A stretch of 64,000 bases of DNA from contig NZ_BLAV01000001.1 in assembly GCF_009617875.1 (NCBI RefSeq), positions 4,340,001-4,404,000 on the forward strand. The letters run 5' to 3'. This stretch comes from Prolixibacter sp. NT017. GTDB lineage: Bacteria > Bacteroidota > Bacteroidia > Bacteroidales > Prolixibacteraceae. Shown in pieces: positions 36,010 through 44,842 of this stretch. Made by a program: the position numbers and the translations under genes. The number at the start of each line of letters is the position of its first letter. Position 1 is the stretch's first letter. The notes beneath the pieces are model-generated. The model worked only from the letters and a program-made list of their open reading frames with translations, searched no databases and was not told where the DNA came from.

Positions 36010-36969
36010 ATGAAAGCAGAAAAGAATCCCATTCCAATCTACCTCGCGCCGTTGCAGGAATATACTGATGCCGTTTACCGGAACGCGCATTTCCGCTTGT
36101 TCGGCGGAGTGGAAAAATATTTTGCGCCCTACCTCGTCCTTCAAAACGATGGTTCGGTGAAGAAATCAACCTGGCGGGATATTCTGCCGGAAAATAACCC
36201 GGATGTTTTGCCAATTCCACAAATTCTGGCCGGCACAATCGACGAATTTGTTTTGCTGGCCAATAAAATCAAGGAGTTGGGCTACCGCGAAATGAACTGG
36301 AATCTGGGCTGTCCTTACCCGATGGTAACGCGTCGTGGCCGGGGTGCCGGACTTCTGCCCCATCCGGAGAAAATCAGGGGAATACTGGAAAATGCTTCGG
36401 CAATCCCTGAGATTTCCCTTTCGGTGAAGTTGCGAGCCGGCCTGGAGTCAAAAGAAGAACTTTTCGCGATTTTACAAGTGCTCAACGATTTCCCGGTAAC
36501 CGAAGTCATCCTGCATCCCCGCATTGCCAAAGATTTGTACAAAGGCGAAGCCGACCGGAAATTATTCGCGGAAGCCAAAGAAATTTGCCAGCGTCCGCTG
36601 ATTTACAACGGTGATATATTAACCGCTAAAGATGCCATGGATTTTACCTCCCGGGAAAATATCTCCACGCTCATGATTGGCCGTGGAATTTTGCAGAATC
36701 CTTTTCTGGCTTCGGAAATAAACGATACTTCTGCTGTAGCGGAAAAAGAGAAAGTTAGGCTGCTCCGGGAATTTCATGCTGAAATTTATTCCGCTTACGC
36801 TGAGAAACTAAGCGGATTTAGCCACCAACATATCCGGATGATTAAATTTTGGAGCTATTTCAGCGAAAGCTTTCCGGAACCGCGAAAGGCTTTCAAGAAA
36901 GTGAAGAAAGCCACGTCCGAAGCCAAATATGATGAAGCAGTAAGCCAGGCTTTTCGTCAGTTTGAATAG
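36010..36969 (+). CDS. tRNA-dihydrouridine synthase family protein
   Basis: A second Dus-type TIM barrel (319 aa), more divergent than DusB. APLQEYTDAVYRNAHF is the FMN-binding start; the catalytic cysteine is in NWNLGCPYPMVTRRGRGAG; SVKLRAGLES, ILHPRIAKDLYKGEAD, YNGDI and LMIGRGILQNPFL complete the site. Which tRNA uridine it modifies cannot be told. Followed after 12 bases by ybaK, another tRNA-quality gene. Confidence 0.9.
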   Translation: MKAEKNPIPIYLAPLQEYTDAVYRNAHFRLFGGVEKYFAPYLVLQNDGSVKKSTWRDILPENNPDVLPIPQILAGTIDEFVLLANKIKELGYREMNWNLGCPYPMVTRRGRGAGLLPHPEKIRGILENASAIPEISLSVKLRAGLESKEELFAILQVLNDFPVTEVILHPRIAKDLYKGEADRKLFAEAKEICQRPLIYNGDILTAKDAMDFTSRENISTLMIGRGILQNPFLASEINDTSAVAEKEKVRLLREFHAEIYSAYAEKLSGFSHQHIRMIKFWSYFSESFPEPRKAFKKVKKATSEAKYDEAVSQAFRQFE

Positions 36970-36981
36970 TAAAAAGAGAAA

Positions 36982-37452
36982 ATGATGAAGAAAACCAACG
37001 CTGCCCGTATCCTCGATCGACAGAAAATCAGCTACCAATTGGCTGAATATACGGTCGACGAAAATGATTTGAGTGCCGAACATCTGGCTGAAGTTTCCGG
37101 ATTTCCGGTAGAAAAAGTCTACAAAACGCTGGTAGCACGCGGCGACCGGAATGGGATTTTTGTGTGCGTGATTCCAGGCGCGGGTTCCCTCGATTTGAAA
37201 AAAGCAGCCAAAGCCAGCGGAAACAAAAAGGTAGCGATGGTTTTGATGAAGGAACTGGAGCCGCTTACCGGTTACATACGCGGCGGTTGTTCTCCGTTAG
37301 GAATGAAAAAGAATTACCCGGTTTTCATCGACGAACCAGCATTCGAACTGGAGGAGATTTTCATCAGCGCCGGGCAACGTGGTTTGCAACTTCGTCTCGC
37401 TCCGGCTGATTTGCAAAAAGCAACCGGAGCGCAAGTGGTATCGCTCACCTGA
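36982..37452 (+). CDS. ybaK: Cys-tRNA(Pro) deacylase YbaK
   Basis: A 156-aa editing enzyme that hydrolyses cysteinyl-tRNA(Pro) mischarged by ProRS. YTVDENDLSAEHLAEVSGFP and VYKTLVARGD open the YbaK/EbsC fold; the conserved lysine is in KTLV; GGCSPLGMKK, AGQRGLQLRLAPADL finish it. Probably in an operon with the preceding dus gene. Convergent with polA, with only 19 bases between stops and no visible terminator. Confidence 0.93.
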   Translation: MMKKTNAARILDRQKISYQLAEYTVDENDLSAEHLAEVSGFPVEKVYKTLVARGDRNGIFVCVIPGAGSLDLKKAAKASGNKKVAMVLMKELEPLTGYIRGGCSPLGMKKNYPVFIDEPAFELEEIFISAGQRGLQLRLAPADLQKATGAQVVSLT

Positions 37453-37471
37453 CGCCCCGGCAGAAATCTTA

Positions 37472-40261
37472 TCAGTGAGCCTCGAGCCAGTTGGCGGCCG
37501 ACTGCATATCAACCGTCAGCGGTACGTCCAACTCCACGGCGTGTTCCATTTCGTGCTTGACCAGCTTTTTCAACACTTCCAGTTCGTCTTTCAGCGCATC
37601 AAAGTTCAATTCATCATGCACCTGCAGCATCATCTTCGATTTTAGTCCTTTCTCCTGCATTTTCCTGTGAATGTTGATCATCGCCACTTTGATAACATCT
37701 GCAGCCGATCCCTGAATGGGCGCGTTGATGGCGTTCCGTTCGGCAACCCCGCGCACCACCGCATTGCTTGAGTTGATATCGGGCAGGTAGCGTTTCCTTC
37801 CCATCAGCGTTTCCACGTAGCCTTTTTCACGGGCATTGTGAATCTGTTCGTCCATGAACTGCTTCACGCGACTGAAGTTCTCAAAATAGCCGTCAATAAG
37901 CTGTTTTGCCTCCGTTCTGGGAATATTCAACCGTTGGGATAGTCCGAAGGCTGAAATGCCGTAAATGATGCCGAAATTGGCCGTCTTGGCCTTCCGACGC
38001 ATGTCGGATGTGACTTCATTCAACGGGACGCCATAAATCTTCGCTGCTGTGGTCGCATGAATGTCTTCGCCATTGCGGAAAGCTTCCATCATGGCCTTGT
38101 CGCCGGAGATAGCTGCCATGATGCGTAATTCAATCTGGGAATAGTCAGCCGAAAGATAAACATGCTTATCATCCGACGGAACAAATGCTTTCCGGATTTC
38201 CCGTCCGTTTTCATCCCGAATGGGAATATTCTGCAAATTGGGATTATTGGAACTCAAACGTCCTGTGGCCGCGATAGCCTGGTTGAATGACGTGTGAATT
38301 TTTCCTGTTCTTGCGTTGATCAGCTTGGGCAGCGCTTCGACGTAAGTGCTCAATAATTTCTTCAAGCCACGATAATCAAGCACCTTTCCCACAATCTCAT
38401 GCTTGTCCTGCAGCTTGACCAGCGTCTCCTCGTTGGTCGAATATTGCTTGGTCTTTGTCTTCTTCGCTTTGCTGTCCAGCTTCAGCTTTTCGAAGAGAAT
38501 TACGCCCAACTGTTTCGGCGATGATACATTGAAATCCTCACCGGCCAATTGATGAATATCCTTCTCTAACGTGATGATTTGTTCGCGAAGTTTTTCCGCG
38601 TAAGCGTCCAATGCTTCCTTATCGATTTTCACACCGGCCTGTTCCATGTCGACCAGCACGTTCAACAGAGGCATTTCCACCTCTCGGAACAGTTTTTCCA
38701 CTCCGGCTTTCTCCAGTTCGCGGGCCAAAATCGGTTTCAGCTGCCAGGTAATGTCCGCATCTTCACCGGCATATTCTTTTATCTTGGAAACAGCCACATC
38801 GCGCATGGAACGCTGGTTCTTTCCTTTCTTTCCAATCAGCTCTTCAGTCGCCACTTTTTTGTAGCCAAGGAACAACTCGCTCAGGTAATCGAGGTTGTGG
38901 CGCAATTCGGGCTGAACCAGGTAATGAGCAATCATCGTGTCGAAGATTTCTCCTTTCACCTCGATGCCGTAGTTTCCCATCACCAGGATATCGTACTTGA
39001 TATTCTGACCAATCTTCATGATGCGCTCGTCGGCAAAAATGGAGCGAAATTCATCGACCAGTGCCTGTGCTTCTTTCTGGTCGGCCGGAACCGGCACATA
39101 AAAAGCTTCGTGGTCTTTCCACGAAAAAGACATTCCGACCAATTGTGCCGTGTGTGGGTCTATGTCGGTGGTTTCCGTATCGAAACAGAACTCTTTCAGC
39201 ACGCACAAATCCGCCCGTAAATCGGCACGCAATTCAGGCGTATCCATCAGGAAATACTCATGATCGGTTAAATTGATATCTGAAATATTTTCCGGTGCCA
39301 TTTCCGGTTCCTGAGGCGATTCGGGTGCACCAAACAGCGTTCCCTGCTGAAAGTTATTCTCCTGTTGTACCGGAACCTCTTCGTTCAGAATACGTTTCGC
39401 GAGTGTTTTAAATTCCAGCTCACTGAACAAATCGCGCAACACATTCTTATCTGGTTCGGTGCGCACCAGACCATCCGGCTTTGCATCCAGCGGAACATCC
39501 AATATAATTTTCGCCAGTTTCCTGGAAATCCGAACCTGATCTTCGTTTTCCACCAGCCGCTCTTTCTGTTTGCCTTTCAGTTTATCGATATTCTGATAAA
39601 CTCCATCCACACTGGCAAAATCCGAAATCAGCTTCATAGCCGTTTTGGGGCCAATTCCGGGACAACCGGGAATATTATCTGCGGTATCGCCCATCAATCC
39701 GAGAATGTCGATCACCTGCTCCGGCTTTTGAACTTGGAAATTTTCGCTCACTTCTTTCAATCCCCACACTTCCAAATCGTTTCCGCTACGTTTCGGCTTG
39801 TACATGAAAATGTTCTCCGAAACCAGCTGTGCGTAGTCCTTATCGGGAGTCACCATGAAAACCTCATAGCCTTCTTTTTCGGCTGATTTGGCCAATGTTC
39901 CAATCACATCATCCGCTTCAAAACCTTCGCGCTCGACAATCGGAATGTGATAAGCTTCAATCAATTGACGTATGTAAGGAATGGATTTCCGCAAATCTTC
40001 CGGCATCTCTTCGCGATTGGCTTTGTAAGGCTCATACATTTCATGACGGAACGTGGGAGCTTTCAAATCAAAAGCCACTGCAATGTGACTGGGATCTTCC
40101 TGTTTCAGGATTTGCTCCAGGGTATTCAAAAATCCCATAATGGCCGAAGTATTTAAGCCTTTGGAGTTGTAACGCGGATTTTTGATAAATGCAAAATAAG
40201 AGCGGTAAATCAGTGCATATGCATCGAGCAGAAACAGTCGTTTCGGATTTTTTTCGGCCAT
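37472..40261 (-). CDS. polA: DNA polymerase I
   Basis: Replication and repair polymerase of 929 aa with all three domains. The N-terminal 5'-3' exonuclease (about 1-290) starts LFLLDAYALIYRSYFAF and has the metal-binding DDVIGTLA and GDTADNIPG. The 3'-5' exonuclease (about 340-515) retains its acidic residues: CFDTETTDIDP. The polymerase has DYSQIELRIMAA (motif A), RRKAKTANFGIIYG (motif B/finger) and VHDELNFD (motif C). Proofreading therefore appears active. Single gene. Confidence 0.96.
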   Translation of the reverse strand: MAEKNPKRLFLLDAYALIYRSYFAFIKNPRYNSKGLNTSAIMGFLNTLEQILKQEDPSHIAVAFDLKAPTFRHEMYEPYKANREEMPEDLRKSIPYIRQLIEAYHIPIVEREGFEADDVIGTLAKSAEKEGYEVFMVTPDKDYAQLVSENIFMYKPKRSGNDLEVWGLKEVSENFQVQKPEQVIDILGLMGDTADNIPGCPGIGPKTAMKLISDFASVDGVYQNIDKLKGKQKERLVENEDQVRISRKLAKIILDVPLDAKPDGLVRTEPDKNVLRDLFSELEFKTLAKRILNEEVPVQQENNFQQGTLFGAPESPQEPEMAPENISDINLTDHEYFLMDTPELRADLRADLCVLKEFCFDTETTDIDPHTAQLVGMSFSWKDHEAFYVPVPADQKEAQALVDEFRSIFADERIMKIGQNIKYDILVMGNYGIEVKGEIFDTMIAHYLVQPELRHNLDYLSELFLGYKKVATEELIGKKGKNQRSMRDVAVSKIKEYAGEDADITWQLKPILARELEKAGVEKLFREVEMPLLNVLVDMEQAGVKIDKEALDAYAEKLREQIITLEKDIHQLAGEDFNVSSPKQLGVILFEKLKLDSKAKKTKTKQYSTNEETLVKLQDKHEIVGKVLDYRGLKKLLSTYVEALPKLINARTGKIHTSFNQAIAATGRLSSNNPNLQNIPIRDENGREIRKAFVPSDDKHVYLSADYSQIELRIMAAISGDKAMMEAFRNGEDIHATTAAKIYGVPLNEVTSDMRRKAKTANFGIIYGISAFGLSQRLNIPRTEAKQLIDGYFENFSRVKQFMDEQIHNAREKGYVETLMGRKRYLPDINSSNAVVRGVAERNAINAPIQGSAADVIKVAMINIHRKMQEKGLKSKMMLQVHDELNFDALKDELEVLKKLVKHEMEHAVELDVPLTVDMQSAANWLEAH

Positions 40262-40364
40262 TGTCTTGATTTTCTTGAGTTATCGGAATGAAGTTACAGC
40301 AAAGCGCCCGCTTTGTCAAGTATTTCGGCAGGGCTCAGATGGCCAAATCTACGGAAAGTAAAGG

Positions 40365-40396
40365 CAAAAAAAAACCGCCCAGGTGAGCTGGGCGGC
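40365..40396 (-). terminator. Terminator of the ArsR-family gene
   Basis: CCGCCCAG (40375-40382) pairs with CTGGGCGG (40388-40395); on the minus strand the stem is followed by a T-run (plus-strand A-run 40365-40374), 20 bases past the stop codon of the regulator. Confidence 0.85.
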
Positions 40397-40415
40397 GGTT
40401 ATCGCAATTCGTTGT

Positions 40416-40718
40416 TTATTCACTGCAGGTACACTGGCCAATACAATCAACCAATTTACTCAGGCTTTCGTGTTTCAGAAAGTAGAAGGTATTTTTTCCA
40501 TCGCGCTGCGAGCAAAGAACACCTTTATCTTTTAAAATTCCGAGATGGTGCGAGGTTGTGGACTGTTCAATTCCGAGGCGCTCATGAATTTCTGTTACGG
40601 TGAGTTTCGTGTCGCCCTCTAAAAAGCTGAGTATGGCAATGCGCATCGGGTGCGCAATTGCTTTCAACATATTGGCAGCTTTTTCCAGTTTTTCGCTTTC
40701 AAGTTCAGTTATATTCAT
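40416..40718 (-). CDS. ArsR/SmtB family transcriptional regulator
   Basis: A winged-helix repressor, 100 aa. LKAIAHPMRIAILSFL begins the domain, the recognition helix lies at 47-66 (ERLGIEQSTTSHHLGILKDKGV), and a beta-wing follows (QRDGKNTFYFL). Cysteines at 69, 92, 96 and 98 (DCIGQCTC at the tail) could bind a thiophilic metal or sense redox state; the classic ELCVCDL arsenic box is absent. The AT-rich palindromic stretch around its promoter (40779-40795) is a plausible operator for autoregulation. No resistance gene is adjacent. Confidence 0.9.
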   Translation of the reverse strand: MNITELESEKLEKAANMLKAIAHPMRIAILSFLEGDTKLTVTEIHERLGIEQSTTSHHLGILKDKGVLCSQRDGKNTFYFLKHESLSKLVDCIGQCTCSE

Positions 40719-40777
40719 CTAAAAAGCATTTTAACAAGTTATCATTCAGGTTACCTAATATATATCATCAAGAAATG

Positions 40778-40785
40778 CAAATATA
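40778..40785 (-). promoter_or_regulatory. Promoter -7 box and possible operator of the ArsR gene
   Basis: On the minus strand TATATTTG, a perfect TAnnTTTG, embedded in the near-palindrome ATATATAAATATAT (40781-40794), the kind of AT dyad bound by ArsR/SmtB proteins. Confidence 0.5.
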
Positions 40786-40979
40786 TAAATATATTGTGCT
40801 GGTATCACCTCCTTTACGCCTGATGATCTGTACAATCACTTTCCGCACATTAAAAAACATGTTATAAAACATTGAATATCAAAGCTTAACATTTATTTAT
40901 AAAAACATTCTATTTTGTTGTTAATCAGTAATTTAGAAAGTTTCAAAACAAGTTAACGTTCGCAGATCAAATTAATTCT

Positions 40980-40987
40980 TACCTTTG
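40980..40987 (+). promoter_or_regulatory. Promoter -7 box of the polyprenyl synthetase gene
   Basis: TACCTTTG, a perfect TAnnTTTG, 33 bases before the ATG at 41021. The rest of the 302-base spacer from 40719 holds the ArsR promoter and nothing else recognised. Confidence 0.6.
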
Positions 40988-41020
40988 GACGTTGCGGATT
41001 ATAAGGATAGTACGATAAAG

Positions 41021-42001
41021 ATGCCAACTATTTCCATTGATCAAATAAAGAATCCAATAGCTGAAGAGCTTAAAGGTTTCGAACCGTTTTTTCGTAAGTC
41101 TACGAAAACGGATATTCCCCTGCTTAACTCGATTATTAATTATATTCTCAGGCGCAAGGGTAAGCAGATGCGCCCGATGCTGGTTTTTCTGACCGCCAAG
41201 CTCAACGGGACCTTCAATACACGGACTTATCATGCGGCGTTAACCATCGAGTTGCTACACACAGCAACGCTCGTACACGACGACGTGGTGGACGAATCCT
41301 ATCAGCGTCGCGGATTTTTCTCGGTAAACGCCATCTGGCGGAACAAGCTGGCCGTTCTGGTCGGTGATTTCATTCTCGCAAAAGGTATGCTTTGGTCCAT
41401 CGACCACGAAGACTACGATTTCCTTCAGTTGATTTCGAAAGCCGTAGGCGACATGAGTGAGGGAGAAATTCTCCAGATTGAGAAAGCCCGAAAACAGGAT
41501 ATAACCGAAGAGGTCTATTTTGAAATTATCCGGAAGAAAACCGCTTCGTTACTGGCTACCAGTGCTGCTGTTGGCGCCAGCTCGGTGACGACCGATAAGG
41601 AAATTATTTCGCGGATGCGGGAACTGGGTGAATTAGCCGGGGTCGCGTTTCAGATTAAAGATGACCTGTTTGATTACGAGAAAACCAACATGGTGGGGAA
41701 ACCTACCGGGAATGATATCCGGGAGAAGAAGATGACGCTACCGCTCATTCATGCGTTGAATCAATCGGAAAATGGCGAGCGAAAAAAAATTCTGAAAATC
41801 GTCAAGAAACGAATCAAATCAGCGGAAGATATTGAGCAGGTCGTAACGTTTGTGAAATCAAAAGGCGGAATTGAGTATGCGCACCAGGTGATGCTCGACT
41901 ACCGCGACAAAGCATTGAATATTCTGGATGATTACCCCGATTCAGACGTAAAAACGTCTCTTCAGCAGTACATCTACTACATTACCGACCGAAATAAATA
42001 A
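41021..42001 (+). CDS. Polyprenyl (octaprenyl-type) diphosphate synthase
   Basis: Long-chain trans-isoprenyl diphosphate synthase (326 aa) from the ATG at 41021; a TTG at 40985 lies inside the promoter. First aspartate-rich motif LVHDDVVDES (Asp87, 88, 91) and second IKDDLFDYE (214-218); KGKQMRP precedes as substrate contact. Small residues at the chain-length positions before the first motif (LLHTATLVHDD) suggest a long product, probably the menaquinone side chain used by the sdh complex. Ends at a hairpin shared with deoC. Confidence 0.92.
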   Translation: MPTISIDQIKNPIAEELKGFEPFFRKSTKTDIPLLNSIINYILRRKGKQMRPMLVFLTAKLNGTFNTRTYHAALTIELLHTATLVHDDVVDESYQRRGFFSVNAIWRNKLAVLVGDFILAKGMLWSIDHEDYDFLQLISKAVGDMSEGEILQIEKARKQDITEEVYFEIIRKKTASLLATSAAVGASSVTTDKEIISRMRELGELAGVAFQIKDDLFDYEKTNMVGKPTGNDIREKKMTLPLIHALNQSENGERKKILKIVKKRIKSAEDIEQVVTFVKSKGGIEYAHQVMLDYRDKALNILDDYPDSDVKTSLQQYIYYITDRNK

Positions 42002-42002
42002 A

Positions 42003-42037
42003 CCCCGTAAGAAGCGCCGAAATGGCGTTTTACGGGG
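42003..42037. terminator. Hairpin between polyprenyl synthetase and deoC
   Basis: CCCCGTAA (42003-42010) pairs with TTACGGGG (42030-42037), with an inner GCGCC/GGCG helix. There is no T-run on either side, so it is a weaker terminator candidate than the others here. Confidence 0.5.
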
Positions 42038-42058
42038 CTGTCGTATTTCCTTCAGGAA

Positions 42059-42925
42059 TCAGAAGTATTTAACCTCTTCTCCTACCATTTCCGTTAACAA
42101 GTTATTTGCCAGTCGACTAGCACCAATCCGGAAGAGTTTGTTATTCATCCACTCCTCACCTAACACTTCTTTGACAACCGTCAAATACTGCAATGCTTCA
42201 TCGGCTGTTGAAATTCCTCCGGCGGGTTTAAATCCAACTTTGCGGCCGGTTTCTTCATGGAAATGCTTAATGGCTGTCGTCATTACCCAGGCTGCTTCCA
42301 ATGTGGCCGCCGGGTCCATTTTTCCGGTAGAGGTTTTGATGAAATCGGCTCCGGCATGCATCGCAATCAACGAAGCTTTCCAGATAGCTTCCGGAGTTTT
42401 CAACGCTCCTGTTTCTAAGATAACTTTCAGGTGTGCATTTCCGCAAGCGTCTTTCAGTTGCTTGATTTCATCGAAAACAAATTCGTAGTTTCCGGCCAGA
42501 AAATCACCAATGGAAATGACAATGTCGATTTCGTCAGCGCCCACTTCTACGGTTTTCTTTGTCTCCATCACCTTCACGTCGGCAAAAGTCATCGATGAAG
42601 GAAAACCAGCTGATACAGCAGCGATATTCACACCTTCTGCCTTCAGGTTTTCCCGGACCACCGGAACCAGTTTCGGATAAACGCAAATAGCGCCTACGTT
42701 CGCCAATCCGGGGAACTGCTCCTTGAAATTGGAAACATTGTCGGCAAACTGTTTTCCTCGCGCCTCAGTATCTGTTGAATTCAATGTAGTCAGGTCGATA
42801 CACGAGAAGGCTAGTTCCAGCGTTTCGTCATTCCGGTTATCTGCATATTTATTCAGCACATTTTCAATGGCTTGTTTTACTTCTTCGTCCGCAAATTTGC
42901 GATCGAAACCGTTGATGGATTTCAT
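42059..42925 (-). CDS. deoC: Deoxyribose-phosphate aldolase
   Basis: Class I aldolase that splits 2-deoxyribose 5-phosphate to acetaldehyde and glyceraldehyde 3-phosphate in nucleoside salvage; 288 aa. The Schiff-base lysine is in DFIKTSTGK; VILETGALK supplies the second lysine region, and GFKPAGGIST forms the phosphate site. The long N-terminal helical extension is usual in Bacteroidota. Last gene of a dtd-mazG-deoC unit, 16 bases after the pyrophosphohydrolase. Confidence 0.95.
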   Translation of the reverse strand: MKSINGFDRKFADEEVKQAIENVLNKYADNRNDETLELAFSCIDLTTLNSTDTEARGKQFADNVSNFKEQFPGLANVGAICVYPKLVPVVRENLKAEGVNIAAVSAGFPSSMTFADVKVMETKKTVEVGADEIDIVISIGDFLAGNYEFVFDEIKQLKDACGNAHLKVILETGALKTPEAIWKASLIAMHAGADFIKTSTGKMDPAATLEAAWVMTTAIKHFHEETGRKVGFKPAGGISTADEALQYLTVVKEVLGEEWMNNKLFRIGASRLANNLLTEMVGEEVKYF

Positions 42926-42941
42926 TGTGAAAACTTTATGT

Positions 42942-43277
42942 TTATAATTTTTGATTGTTCTTATGTCGCTCGCTATCGCGATTTGTTTTCTTTTCCAGAT
43001 TCTTCCGGAAAGCTGAAGTAATGTCTACTCCAGTTTGATTGGCCAGACAGAGCAACACCCAAAGTACATCGGCCATTTCGTCGGCTAATTTACTGCCATC
43101 TTCGCCTTTTTTGAATGATTGATCGCCATATTTCCGCGAAATAATACGGGCCAGCTCTCCCACTTCTTCCGTCAGGATAGCCATGTTGGTCAGTTCGCTA
43201 AAATAGCGGACTCCGTACTTTTTAATCCATTCATCCACCATTGTTTGCGCTTCCTGCAGAGTCACCTGTTCTTCCAT
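42942..43277 (-). CDS. MazG-like nucleotide pyrophosphohydrolase
   Basis: An all-alpha NTP pyrophosphatase of 111 aa. Metal ligands: EEVGELARII (the EExxE motif) and DEMADVLWVLLCLAN (ExxD). Such single-domain MazG/RS21-C6-type enzymes clear non-canonical nucleotides. Immediately follows dtd (the dtd stop region is at 43278) and precedes deoC, as in related genomes. Confidence 0.92.
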   Translation of the reverse strand: MEEQVTLQEAQTMVDEWIKKYGVRYFSELTNMAILTEEVGELARIISRKYGDQSFKKGEDGSKLADEMADVLWVLLCLANQTGVDITSAFRKNLEKKTNRDSERHKNNQKL

Positions 43278-43730
43278 TTATTCCTTGTTTTTGGTATCGA
43301 TGAGAATTGTAACCGGCCCGTCGTTCACCAACTCAACGTCCATGTGCGCGCCAAACTCTCCTGTCTGTACCTCTTTACCCAAATCCTTCGATAATTGTTC
43401 CACAAAAGCTTCGTACAATGGCACGGAAATTTCCGGTTTGGCTGCTGTGATGTAGGATGGCCTGTTTCCTTTCTTCGTCTTCGCGTGAAGCGTAAACTGA
43501 CTAACAACAAGTAATTCTCCACCAACATCTTTAACTGAAAGATTCATTATATCATTGTCATCATTAAATACTCGTAATTGAGTAATTTTATTACTCAACC
43601 ATTGAATATCTTCTTGTCCGTCAGCATCTTCCATCCCTAACAATATAAGTAACCCTTTATTAATGAGTGATTTAACGCTCCCATTAATAGTTACTGAAGC
43701 CCGGCTAACCCGCTGAATCACTACGCGCAT
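43278..43730 (-). CDS. dtd: D-aminoacyl-tRNA deacylase
   Basis: Removes D-amino acids (and glycine on tRNA-Ala) from tRNA; 150 aa. MRVVIQRVSRASVTING is the characteristic start; SQFTLHAKTKKGNRPSY carries the SQFTL motif and NDGPVT the GPVT motif that lines the active site. First gene of the dtd-mazG-deoC unit; divergent from lplA. Confidence 0.96.
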   Translation of the reverse strand: MRVVIQRVSRASVTINGSVKSLINKGLLILLGMEDADGQEDIQWLSNKITQLRVFNDDNDIMNLSVKDVGGELLVVSQFTLHAKTKKGNRPSYITAAKPEISVPLYEAFVEQLSKDLGKEVQTGEFGAHMDVELVNDGPVTILIDTKNKE

Positions 43731-43801
43731 ACTACCTCCAAATTTTGGAGCACTAATTTAACGAATTACCGCCGTATGAAGCAAGATTAAGCGCAAAACC
43801 C

Positions 43802-43809
43802 TATTTTTG
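43802..43809 (+). promoter_or_regulatory. Promoter -7 box of lplA
   Basis: TATTTTTG, a perfect TAnnTTTG, 25 bases before the ATG at 43835. Confidence 0.6.
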
Positions 43810-43834
43810 CCAGCATATTGACAAACATCGAGCT

Positions 43835-44815
43835 ATGTATTACCTGGTTTCATCGTCGAACGACCCGTATTTCAATATTGCATCGGAAGAATACTTATTG
43901 AAAAATTTCACTGATGAGTTCTTCCTTCTCTATATCAACGAGCCATCCATCATCGTGGGTAAGCACCAAAATACGCTGTCGGAAATCAATCTCGACTATG
44001 TTGAAGCCAATGGAATTAAAGTGGTTAGGCGGTTATCGGGTGGCGGCACCGTTTTTCACGATTCAGGAAACCTGAACTTCTGCTTTATCCGGAATATCGC
44101 CGCAAACGAGGATATATCGTTCAAACGCTTCACGCAACCGATAGTCAATGCTCTCGCGACCATTGGAATTGAAGCCACTTTTTCGGGCCGACACGATTTG
44201 CTGGTTAAGAGCAAAAAAATTTCGGGAAATGCGATGCATGTCTACAAAAAGCGCGTTTTATCGCACGGAACACTGCTTTATGATTCACAAATCGGGAAGC
44301 TTTCCAGTGCATTGAAATCGAATCCTTCATTTTTCCAGGACAAGGCAGTCAAATCGAATCGCTCGCGGGTTGCCAATATTTCCTCATTTCTGTCCTCTCC
44401 TCCTTCGATTGAAGAGTTTACACAACAAATTTTGGGACATATCCGTGAAGTCAATCCGGATGCGGAAGCTTATACTTTGTCAAAAGAGGATTTAGCAGCG
44501 ATCGAAAACCTGCAAAAAGAAAAATTCGGGACATGGGAATGGAACTATGGCTACTCGCCCAAATATGTATTTCGAAAAGATGAGTTGCTTTCAGGAAAAC
44601 CAGCATCTCTTAGCCTGAAAATAGAGAAAGGCAGAATAAAATCAGTGGAGCTGAAATGTGAGATTTTACCAGTGGAATTGGTAGATCTACTTTCGGAGAA
44701 ATTGATGGATACCTTCCATGAGCGAAAGGATATCAGGGAGAAATTACAGCAGTTTCTGGAGGAAAATGAACTGAAAAGTATAAACGCAGCAGAATTTTTG
44801 AACCTTTTCCTTTAG
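43835..44815 (+). CDS. lplA: Lipoate--protein ligase
   Basis: Activates lipoate with ATP and attaches it to E2/GcvH lipoyl domains; 326 aa. The N-terminal BPL/LplA fold has RRLSGGGTVFHDSGNLNFCF and KISGNAMHVYKKRVLSHGTLLYD; the C-terminal accessory domain (about 245-326) is present, as in E. coli-type LplA. It is the only plus-strand gene between 42 and 54.4 kb and interrupts a cluster (uvrC to dtd) that is continuous in relatives. Convergent with uvrC, 27 bases apart. Confidence 0.93.
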   Translation: MYYLVSSSNDPYFNIASEEYLLKNFTDEFFLLYINEPSIIVGKHQNTLSEINLDYVEANGIKVVRRLSGGGTVFHDSGNLNFCFIRNIAANEDISFKRFTQPIVNALATIGIEATFSGRHDLLVKSKKISGNAMHVYKKRVLSHGTLLYDSQIGKLSSALKSNPSFFQDKAVKSNRSRVANISSFLSSPPSIEEFTQQILGHIREVNPDAEAYTLSKEDLAAIENLQKEKFGTWEWNYGYSPKYVFRKDELLSGKPASLSLKIEKGRIKSVELKCEILPVELVDLLSEKLMDTFHERKDIREKLQQFLEENELKSINAAEFLNLFL

Positions 44816-44842
44816 TTTAACCAGTAAAAATTTAGGTAACAT

